A program made the position numbers and the translations under genes. This document shows positions 36,436 through 44,338 of a stretch of 64,000 nucleotides of DNA, in pieces (within the stretch, counting starts at the first letter, position 1; each line of letters starts with the position of its first letter). Under the pieces are notes generated by a model. That model ran no database searches. It was given only the letters and a program-made list of their open reading frames with translations, and had not been told where the DNA came from. The stretch is taken from assembly GCA_030645495.1 (NCBI GenBank), contig JAUSLV010000026.1:186001-250000 (forward strand), in the 5' to 3' direction. The DNA is from Actinomycetota bacterium (GTDB lineage Bacteria > Actinomycetota > Acidimicrobiia > Acidimicrobiales > Ilumatobacteraceae).

Positions 36436-36759
36436 ATGCCGATCCACGAAATCAGCGTCGCCGAGCTGGAAACGGTGCTTGCCGCCGGTGCTCGCCTCAT
36501 CGATGTCCGCGAGACCGACGAGTACACGGCGGGCCACGTCAGCGGTGCCGTCCTCGTGGCACTCGGCACCGTGCCCGATCACGTCGGTGCGTTCCGTGGC
36601 GACGGTCCGGCCTATGTGATCTGTCGCAGCGGCGGGCGCAGCATGAAGGCATGCGAGTTCCTCGCGCAGCAGGGCATCGAGACGATCAACGTCAAGGGCG
36701 GCACACTCGATTGGATCGCCGGCGGGCGACCCGTGGTGACGGGTAGCGCCCCGGCGTGA
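36436..36759 (+). CDS. rhodanese-like domain protein
   Basis: A 107-residue single-domain rhodanese. The CH2A region is ARLIDVRETDEYTAGHVSGAV. The active-site loop is VICRSGGRSMKACEFL, with the catalytic cysteine of the CRSGxRS type. INVKGGTLDWIAGGRPV closes the domain. Such stand-alone domains carry persulfide sulfur in the cytoplasm for thiolation or detoxification; the acceptor is unknown. RNase D starts four bases before its end (GTGA), so they are co-translated. Confidence 0.88.
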   Translation: MPIHEISVAELETVLAAGARLIDVRETDEYTAGHVSGAVLVALGTVPDHVGAFRGDGPAYVICRSGGRSMKACEFLAQQGIETINVKGGTLDWIAGGRPVVTGSAPA

Positions 36760-37901
36760 CGTATCGCTGGATCATCACCGACTCCGATCTCGTCGCCCTC
36801 GTCGAGCAGCTGCTCGGGCAGCCGCGCTATGCACTCGACACCGAGTTCCACCGCGAGCGCACCTACTTCCCCAAGTTGGCGCTGCTGCAGTTCGCCGATG
36901 AGCACGAGATCGTGTTGGTCGACCCGCTGGCCTGCGACCTGTCGCCGCTGAAGCGGCTGTTCGACAGCGACGTGCTGGCCGTGCTGCACGCCGCCCAACA
37001 AGATCTCGACGTGCTCACGCATGCCGTGGGCTCCGTGCCGCGGCGGCTGTACGACACGCAGCTGGCCGCCGGGTTCATCGGCTACAGCACGCCGTCGTTG
37101 GTGTCGCTGCTGCAGGCCGAACTGAAGGTCACGATGGGCAAGGGCGATCGGCTCACCGACTGGCTGCGCCGCCCGCTCAGCGCCGAGCAGTGTGACTACG
37201 CCGCCAGCGACGTGGCTCACCTGTTCCAACTGCAAGAGGTGATCGACACCCAGTTGGCTGCCGACGGCCGCACCGAGTGGGCGCAAGCAGCGTGCGCCGA
37301 GTTGCTGCTCAAGCCGGTCAGTGGCGTCGACCCCAGCATGGCCTGGACCCGGCTCAAGGACGTGCGCGTGCTGAAGGCCAAGGCCCGTGGCGTGGCCCAG
37401 GCCGTGGCCGAATGGCGCGAGCGCCGGGCGATGTCGCTCGACTCGCCGGTGCGCCAGGTGCTGCCCGACCTCGCAGTGCTGGGCATCTCCCAGAAGCAGC
37501 CGCGCACGATCGCCGACCTCGCTCAGGCCCGTGGTGTGGATGATCGGCACACGCGCGGCACGATCGGCAAGGAGCTGCTCGCGGCCGTCGAGAAGGGCCT
37601 CGCCGCCGAGGCCAGCCTGCCGCCCGCCGACGGCGAAGAACTCGAGCGCCACCTGCGCCCGGCGGTCTCGCTGGTGTCCGCGTGGGTCAGCGAAGTCGCC
37701 CGCAAGCAGCGCATCGACACCACCTTGTTGGCCACGCGCAACGATCTCGTGTCGTTCCTGCGTGGCGACGAGTCGTCGCGGCTGGCCCATGGCTGGCGCA
37801 ACGAATTCCTCGGCGATGGCATCCGCCGCCTGGTGGAAGGCCGTGCGGCGCTCACCTTCGACGGGCGCGGCGGCCTCAACCTGATCGACGTCGCGCCGTA
37901 G
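36756..37901 (+). CDS. rnd: ribonuclease D
   Basis: A 381-residue 3'-5' exoribonuclease. The DEDDy exonuclease domain (residues 1-165) shows YALDTEFHRERTYFPKLALLQFA with Asp and Glu, LHAAQQDLDVLTH with Asp, and the CDYAASDVAHLFQL Tyr/Asp pair. An HRDC domain follows at about 205-285 (AKARGVAQAVAEWRERRAM, PRTIADLAQARGVD), with a second HRDC-like region to the end. It trims tRNA and other stable RNA 3' ends. The GTG start overlaps the rhodanese stop. Confidence 0.92.
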   Translation: MTYRWIITDSDLVALVEQLLGQPRYALDTEFHRERTYFPKLALLQFADEHEIVLVDPLACDLSPLKRLFDSDVLAVLHAAQQDLDVLTHAVGSVPRRLYDTQLAAGFIGYSTPSLVSLLQAELKVTMGKGDRLTDWLRRPLSAEQCDYAASDVAHLFQLQEVIDTQLAADGRTEWAQAACAELLLKPVSGVDPSMAWTRLKDVRVLKAKARGVAQAVAEWRERRAMSLDSPVRQVLPDLAVLGISQKQPRTIADLAQARGVDDRHTRGTIGKELLAAVEKGLAAEASLPPADGEELERHLRPAVSLVSAWVSEVARKQRIDTTLLATRNDLVSFLRGDESSRLAHGWRNEFLGDGIRRLVEGRAALTFDGRGGLNLIDVAP

Positions 37902-37937
37902 GGCTGCAGCCCACCGGGCACCGCTGACAACGACTGG

Positions 37938-38696
37938 TCAGCCGCTGATCAGCTTGCGCAGCTTGACCCACAGCTTGTCGAACACCTCGGCCACGTCGGC
38001 GGCGCGGGCGCCGTAGCCGTGGATCGGGGTGCGCTCACCGAGCGCCTGGTTGACGATCACCCGCTGCGGGATCACCGGCTGCCACACGGCCTTCTTACCG
38101 ACGATGCGAGTGAGTTCGTCGTAGCGACGGTCGGCCTCGGCGCTCACCGGTGGCACGCGGTTGACGACCACGCCGGCGAGCTCGAGCTCTGGGTTGTGCT
38201 CGTCCCACACCTGGTCGACGAGATCGGCGACGGCGGCGATGCCGCGCAGGCTCAGCTCGGACGGCTCGACCACGATCAGCGCATGGTCGGCGGCCGTGAG
38301 GCCGGCAGTGGTGAGTGCGCCCAGCGACGGTGGGCAGTCGATGAGCACGACGTCGTAGTCGTCGGCGACTTCGGCGAGGGCCGTGCGCAACCTGGTGGGG
38401 TTGCCACCGTGGTCTCTCGACAGCAGGGTCGGCGACGACGGCAGCACCCACACGTTCTCGCCCCAGTCGGAAGGTTGGATGACACGCGCTGCGGGCGTGC
38501 GGCTCATCACGTCGGCCACCGATTCCTCCACCTCGCGGGGGTCGACGCCGAGCACCCAGGTACTGGAGCCCTGAGGGTCGAGATCGACCACCAACACGCG
38601 GTGGCCGGCCACCTGCGCGGCGGAGGCGAGGCCGAGAGCGACGGTGGTCTTACCCACCCCACCCTTCTGGTTCAGGACTGCGACGATGCGACCCAT
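37938..38696 (-). CDS. ParA family ATPase (orphan)
   Basis: A 252-residue deviant-Walker ATPase. Walker A is LNQKGGVGKTTVALGLA, switch I/A' is VLVVDLDPQGSSTWVLG, and Walker B is YDVVLIDCPPSLGALTT. The signature lysine in KGGVGKT indicates ATP-dependent dimerisation as in ParA/Soj/MipZ partitioning systems. No parB or parS-like site was noticed next to it, and the flanking genes are a glucosidase and RNase D, so chromosome segregation is not assured. Its first 25 bases overlap the end of the glucosidase gene upstream. Confidence 0.88.
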   Translation of the reverse strand: MGRIVAVLNQKGGVGKTTVALGLASAAQVAGHRVLVVDLDPQGSSTWVLGVDPREVEESVADVMSRTPAARVIQPSDWGENVWVLPSSPTLLSRDHGGNPTRLRTALAEVADDYDVVLIDCPPSLGALTTAGLTAADHALIVVEPSELSLRGIAAVADLVDQVWDEHNPELELAGVVVNRVPPVSAEADRRYDELTRIVGKKAVWQPVIPQRVIVNQALGERTPIHGYGARAADVAEVFDKLWVKLRKLISG

Positions 38697-40276
38697 GTGT
38701 CCATGCTCTCACGTCTGCAGGCCACCCACGCCACGCGGGGCGGAAGTCGTGCCGCGACGGTGGTGCCCTCCAACGCAGGATCGCTGCAGATCACGATCAT
38801 GGCACCCTCCATTCCGGCGGGTGTGGGATGGGTTTCGTCGGTGGGATTGACGTAGGTGAACCATTCGTCGCCCTCGGCCGACCGCCGCCAGGCCAGCAGG
38901 CCGTCGGTGCCCGGCAGCATCGTGAAGGCACCGGACTGCAGCGCGGGCGTGGTGCGACGAAGCTGCAGTAGACGCCGATAGAAGTGCAGCATCGAGCCCT
39001 CGTCGAGCATCTGCGCGGCAACGTTGCGTGTGTCGGCCTCGGGTGCGAACGGTAGCCACGGGTCCGCGGCCCAACCGTGGAGTGGGTCGCCGTTCCAGGG
39101 GATCGGCGCCCGGCAGCCGTCGCGCAGGCCGGGGTCGACCACCCGCTCCGGCGGCACGTCGGCATCGACCAGCCCGAGCTCTTCGCCCTGGTAGATGAAC
39201 GGCGTGCCAGGCAGTGTGAGCAGCATGATCGCCGCCATCCGCGCATCGGTCTCGCGGCCGCCATAGCGCTGGCGGTGACGGGGCACGTCGTGGTTGGACA
39301 GTACCCAGGTGGGCCACGCGCCTCGGTCGGCCAGTAGCTCGGTGGTGTGCAGGATCCGGTTGCGCAGTTCGGCGGGGTCGAACGGCGCCCACAGGAAGCG
39401 GAAGTTGAAACTGAGGTGCAGTTCGGGTGCCTCGGCAGTGCCGTAGTACTCGGCCATCGCCGCTTCGTCCAGCAGGTACACCTCGCCCACGCTCACCCGC
39501 TCGCCGGGGCCGTACTCGTCGAGCACCGCTCTGATGCGGCGCAGACGGTCGTGGGTGATCGGCTGGTCGTTGAACGGCACGTGCCCCCACACCTTCTCGG
39601 CGCACACCGCCGGGTCGGGCAGCGCGAGGTCCTTGCCGATCAGGTGCACCACGTCCATGCGGAAGCCGTCGACGCCGCGATCCAGCCAGTAGCGCAGCGT
39701 GTCGTGCATCGCCGCTTCCACCTCGGGGTTGTCCCAGTTCAGGTCGGGCTGCTCCTTCAAGAAGCAACGCAGGTAGTACTGCCCGCGCCCGTCGTCGTAC
39801 TGCCATGCGGCCTCGCCCTTGGGGAACGAGGCGAGCCAGTTGTTCGCCGGTTCGTCGCGCCATACGTACCAGTCGGCCTTCGGGTTGGTGCGGTCGCGGC
39901 GGCTCTCCTGGAACCATGGGTGCTGGTCGCTGGTGTGGTTGGGCACCCAGTCGAGCAGCACCTTGATGTCGTGCGCATGGGCGGTTGCCAGCAGCTCGTC
40001 GAAGTCGGCGAGCGTGCCGAACGACGGGTCGATCGCGCAGAAGTCGGCCACGTCGTAGCCGAAGTCGGCCATCGGTGACACGAACACGGGCGACAACCAC
40101 ACCGCGTCGACACCCAGCCAGGCCAAGTGAGCGATGTGCTCGCGAAACCCGGCGAGTGTGCCCACCCCTGGGTGCGGGCCGGGGTGGCCGGCCGACTCGG
40201 CGAACGAGCGGGGATACACCTGGTAGATGGTGGCGCGCTGCCACCACGTGGGGTCGGGTGTGCGATGGATCTGCAT
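38672..40276 (-). CDS. GH13 family alpha-glucosidase / oligo-1,6-glucosidase
   Basis: A 534-residue retaining glycosidase with the alpha-amylase barrel. Conserved regions are VLLDWVPNHTSDQHPWF, GFRMDVVHLIGKDLA (nucleophile Asp), VSVGEVYLLDEAAMAEYYG (acid/base Glu) and WVLSNHDVPRHRQRYGG (transition-state Asp). The N-terminal WWQRATIYQVYPRSFAES and domain B place it among alpha-1,4/1,6-glucosidases and trehalose-type hydrolases. No signal peptide is present, so it acts on intracellular oligosaccharides. TAAGGT and a Shine-Dalgarno-like AAGGTGAG precede the ATG. It is followed by overlapping parA. Confidence 0.93.
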   Translation of the reverse strand: MQIHRTPDPTWWQRATIYQVYPRSFAESAGHPGPHPGVGTLAGFREHIAHLAWLGVDAVWLSPVFVSPMADFGYDVADFCAIDPSFGTLADFDELLATAHAHDIKVLLDWVPNHTSDQHPWFQESRRDRTNPKADWYVWRDEPANNWLASFPKGEAAWQYDDGRGQYYLRCFLKEQPDLNWDNPEVEAAMHDTLRYWLDRGVDGFRMDVVHLIGKDLALPDPAVCAEKVWGHVPFNDQPITHDRLRRIRAVLDEYGPGERVSVGEVYLLDEAAMAEYYGTAEAPELHLSFNFRFLWAPFDPAELRNRILHTTELLADRGAWPTWVLSNHDVPRHRQRYGGRETDARMAAIMLLTLPGTPFIYQGEELGLVDADVPPERVVDPGLRDGCRAPIPWNGDPLHGWAADPWLPFAPEADTRNVAAQMLDEGSMLHFYRRLLQLRRTTPALQSGAFTMLPGTDGLLAWRRSAEGDEWFTYVNPTDETHPTPAGMEGAMIVICSDPALEGTTVAARLPPRVAWVACRRESMDTWVASSQS

Positions 40277-40303
40277 GAACGCTCACCTTAGGTCCCGCTC
40301 TTT

Positions 40304-40353
40304 CCGAACCCGAGCCGATAGAGTGACCTGCAATGTCAACTCTCTAGGTTCGG
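40304..40353. promoter_or_regulatory. nested inverted repeat upstream of small acidic protein gene
   Basis: The outer arms CCGAACC (40304-40310) and GGTTCGG (40347-40353) enclose inner arms TAGAGTGAC (40319-40327) and GTCAACTCTCTA (40335-40346), which pair with three unpaired bases on one side. A TAGGTT -10-like word overlaps the right arm. It could be an operator or a 5'-leader structure for the gene at 40364. Confidence 0.5.
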
Positions 40354-40363
40354 GAGCCCTACT

Positions 40364-40549
40364 GTGAAGAAGGGTCGTCACCGTCGCTTCGAAGAAGCGC
40401 GGAAACTCAAGCAGGCCGGTCCCAGTGCATTCGATCTGGGTCTCGGCGGCAGCGATCAGCGTCACAACACCGAAGATGACCAGTACGCCGCTCTGGCGGA
40501 GAAGTACGGGGTCACCTTCGACGAGGACGACGACGAGTCAGACGACTGA
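40364..40549 (+). CDS. small protein, basic N-terminus and acidic C-terminus
   Basis: A 61-residue protein. It begins MKKGRHRRFEEARKLKQAG (strongly basic), continues through a neutral segment and ends in a run of Asp/Glu (VTFDEDDDESDD). It is not recognised. The GTG start has a Shine-Dalgarno GGGAG seven bases upstream and a TAGGTT element before that. It is followed after 51 bases by typA on the same strand, and such bipolar small proteins near translation factors may bind nucleic acid or ribosomes; that is inference. Confidence 0.6.
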   Translation: MKKGRHRRFEEARKLKQAGPSAFDLGLGGSDQRHNTEDDQYAALAEKYGVTFDEDDDESDD

Positions 40550-40600
40550 TCCTTCTCTGCGTGGCCACTGAACCTGGCAACTACTGAAGAGCCCGGTTCC

Positions 40601-42451
<1,851 letters not shown>

Positions 42452-42473
42452 GCGACTGGCGCTCCTCCTGAGG

Positions 42474-42520
42474 TTTGTGGCACGCCGCAGACGGACGTTT
42501 TGTCCGTGGCGTGCCGCAAA
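42474..42520. repeat. palindromic repeat, copy C (also possible bidirectional terminator)
   Basis: TTTGTGGCACGCC (42474-42486) pairs with GGCGTGCCGCAAA (42508-42520) over 13 positions with one wobble. Inside, ACGGAC and GTCCGT form a second stem with a T-rich loop. The sequence shares GTTT..GGCACGCC.CAG.CG and the closing CGTGCC.CAAA with two tandem elements 0.9 kb away. It lies between convergent typA and the DUF559 gene. Confidence 0.65.
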
Positions 42521-42529
42521 TCCGCTGGA

Positions 42530-43339
42530 TCAGGCGGCGCGGATCCCCGACAACGCCGCCACGGTGTCGGCCACCACCGTGGCTGGATGCTGCACCACCA
42601 TGGCGTAGGGGAACTGGATCACGAGGTAGCCGCTGAGTGTGAGGCGATTCGCCCGCTCAGCGTCGACGCGCAACTGCATCTCGGTGCGGTGGTATCGATA
42701 GCCCAGCAGCTCCACCACGACGCGGGTGCCCGGGAAGTGGCAGTCCACCCTGATGAGATGGCCGTCGCGCTTGCCGAGCGCGACCTGGGTGTCGGGTCGG
42801 GGTAACCCGTGCTCGGCCAGCAGTTCCAGGTATCGACGCTCCAGCCACGAGTGGCCGCCACGCGATGCTTCGACGCCTTCGATGACGGCGAGGAGCTTCG
42901 GTATCCCGTGTCGGCCGCTGCGGCGCAGGTCGGCGATGCGAGTGTGCAGGAACGTCTCGTTAGTCTGGCCATCGCGCAACGCACCGTCGAGCGCAGCCGT
43001 GAGCGCCCGCGGCGTCTCCGTGGCCGCGAGGTCGATCAGCGTGCGGGTGGGTGACGTGACGGGCAGTCCCCATACCGTCTCGATGTCGATCGCCGGAAGG
43101 TACAGCGAGCGGTGGACGTAGTGGCCGACACGATGGCGATTGGTGCTGCGGTGCACCACGAAGTGGTAGGGCCGCTGGGGCCGATAGCCGTCGAACGAGT
43201 GCAGGCCGGCGGCGAGGCGGTTGGCACACCACACGTCGGGATGCAACCCGTCCAGTAGTTCCTGGATCTCGGTGAAGCGTTGATGGGACAGCGGAGGCTT
43301 CGAGCCTCGATGGTCGAGATGAAACAGTTCATCAGCCAT
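42530..43339 (-). CDS. AbiEi-like / DUF559 (Vsr-type nuclease fold) protein
   Basis: A 269-residue protein of a widespread actinobacterial orphan family. Residues 1-140 resemble the AbiEi antitoxin C-terminal region (HSFDGYRPQRPYHFVVHRS, VWGLPVTSPTRTLIDLA). Residues 150-269 form the DUF559/Vsr-like domain: SWLERRYLELLAEHGLPRPDTQ, LIRVDCHFPGTRVVVELLGYRYHRT and DAERANRLTLSGYLVIQFPY. The putative nuclease residues are E (SWLE), D (RVD) and E (VVEL); the usual VExDG is VELLG here. A partner toxin gene is absent. Palindromic repeats flank both sides, which hints at mobility or locus variability. Confidence 0.7.
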   Translation of the reverse strand: MADELFHLDHRGSKPPLSHQRFTEIQELLDGLHPDVWCANRLAAGLHSFDGYRPQRPYHFVVHRSTNRHRVGHYVHRSLYLPAIDIETVWGLPVTSPTRTLIDLAATETPRALTAALDGALRDGQTNETFLHTRIADLRRSGRHGIPKLLAVIEGVEASRGGHSWLERRYLELLAEHGLPRPDTQVALGKRDGHLIRVDCHFPGTRVVVELLGYRYHRTEMQLRVDAERANRLTLSGYLVIQFPYAMVVQHPATVVADTVAALSGIRAA

Positions 43340-43381
43340 CCGCCGGAGTCAATCGCCCCGCTCCCCATCTCCCACCCCCAA

Positions 43382-43434
43382 GTTTCGGGCACGCCACAGC
43401 CGTACATGCCGTTTGTGTCGTGCCACAAACGAGG
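43382..43434. repeat. palindromic repeat, copy A
   Basis: A 53-base element beginning GTTTCGGGCACGCCACAG and ending GTGTCGTGCCACAAACGAGG. GGCACG pairs with CGTGCC and CACA with TGTG around a 15-base loop; alternatively CGTTTGTG and CACAAACG form an eight-base stem. Copy B, 62 bases away, differs at three positions. Confidence 0.8.
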
Positions 43435-43443
43435 AGCGGTGAG

Positions 43444-43496
43444 GTTTCGGGCACGCCACAGGCGTACGTGTCGTTTGTGTCGTGCCACAAACGAGG
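43444..43496. repeat. palindromic repeat, copy B
   Basis: A tandem partner of copy A in the same orientation, 50 of 53 bases identical, with a nine-base spacer between the two. Both lie in the 224-base spacer upstream of the DUF559 gene and downstream of the cysteine-rich gene. Confidence 0.8.
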
Positions 43497-43529
43497 GGGG
43501 GGAGGGGAGGGGGCGGGGGCGGGGGCGGG
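43495..43529 (+). other. G-run tract with G-quadruplex potential
   Basis: Six consecutive G-runs of 8, 4, 5, 5, 5 and 3 bases are separated by single A or C bases on the plus strand. Shorter G-runs continue to about 43560. This exceeds the requirement for an intramolecular G-quadruplex. It directly follows palindromic repeat copy B. Confidence 0.75.
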
Positions 43530-43563
43530 TCGAGCGGGGCGGGGCGGGTGTAGCGGGCGGCGA

Positions 43564-44277
43564 TCAGCGCTTGACGGAGGGGTGGGGGAGCGGGGTCCAC
43601 TTCTTGCGCTCGAGCAGCTCGACCAGCTGGTCGTGCACCTCTTGGCCCACCATCTCGATGATCTCGTCGCGCAGGTACTGGTAGGTGGGCTTGGTGCCCA
43701 CGAACGCGAGGTGATCGTCGGTGCACCACCAGTGGAACTCGTGGCCACCGGCACCCCAGTCGCGGCGCTTCCACTCGCGCAGGGTGGAGGTCACGTAGCC
43801 GTGTTCGTCGGTGTGTTCCTCCAGGCGCAGCGGCAGCTGCCAGCACACGTCGGGCTTCCAGTCCATCGGCCGTTCGCCCAACTCGATCGCAGCGATGTGA
43901 AACGCGCAGCCCTCGCCGCCTTCGAACCCGGGGCGGTTGAGGAAGATGCACGCGTCGTCCACCAACCGTGTGGTGGTGACGCCGTCCTCCACGCCGAAGA
44001 TGCCGCCGGCCTTGCCCCGTTTCTTGAACTGCCAGTGGTGCTTTTTCAGGCGGGCCGACGAGCGCACGACGGTCTGGATGTCGTCGTCGTCGACGAAGTG
44101 CGCGCCATAGCTGCAGCACCCCTGGCCCATGTGGGACGCGTCGGCGTCGAGGATGCCCATGCAGCCTGCGCCGTAGATGCAACTCCAGTTGCTGCGCAGG
44201 AAGGTGGCGTCGAACACCCACGTGCGCTGCGTGTGTTCATCCTCGAAACTGATCCATTCGTGAAGGTCGATCGGCAC
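43564..44277 (-). CDS. cysteine-rich conserved protein of unknown function
   Basis: A 237-residue soluble protein if started at GTG 44277 (VPIDLHEWISFEDEH). It has eight cysteines in ordered groups: CIYGAGCMGI, GCCSYGAH, DDACIFL, GGEGCAFH, DVCWQL and WWCTDDH, several next to histidines, suggesting a metal or Fe-S site somewhat like YkgJ-type proteins. Function is not known. An ATG at 44340 would extend it by 21 residues, but a TAGCGT element eight bases before 44277 lies inside that extension, so the shorter start is preferred. It is divergent from alaS. Confidence 0.65.
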   Translation of the reverse strand: MPIDLHEWISFEDEHTQRTWVFDATFLRSNWSCIYGAGCMGILDADASHMGQGCCSYGAHFVDDDDIQTVVRSSARLKKHHWQFKKRGKAGGIFGVEDGVTTTRLVDDACIFLNRPGFEGGEGCAFHIAAIELGERPMDWKPDVCWQLPLRLEEHTDEHGYVTSTLREWKRRDWGAGGHEFHWWCTDDHLAFVGTKPTYQYLRDEIIEMVGQEVHDQLVELLERKKWTPLPHPSVKR

Positions 44278-44285
44278 GGATGGCG

Positions 44286-44329
44286 ACGCTACCAATACAA
44301 GGTCGCCGAAGGTGCCTGTTCGGTAGGCT
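44286..44329. promoter_or_regulatory. divergent -10 elements between cysteine-rich gene and alaS
   Basis: Minus-strand TAGCGT (44286-44291) is eight bases before the GTG at 44277. Plus-strand TAGGCT (44324-44329) is nine bases before the alaS ATG. The pair fits the leaderless pattern and defines the cysteine-rich gene's start. Confidence 0.5.
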
Positions 44330-44338
44330 GGTTCCTCC

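Noticed and set aside
43382-43496. Two tandem near-identical units resembling a minimal CRISPR array
   Set aside because: Only two units, a nine-base spacer, strong internal palindromes and no cas genes; treated as a palindromic repeat pair.
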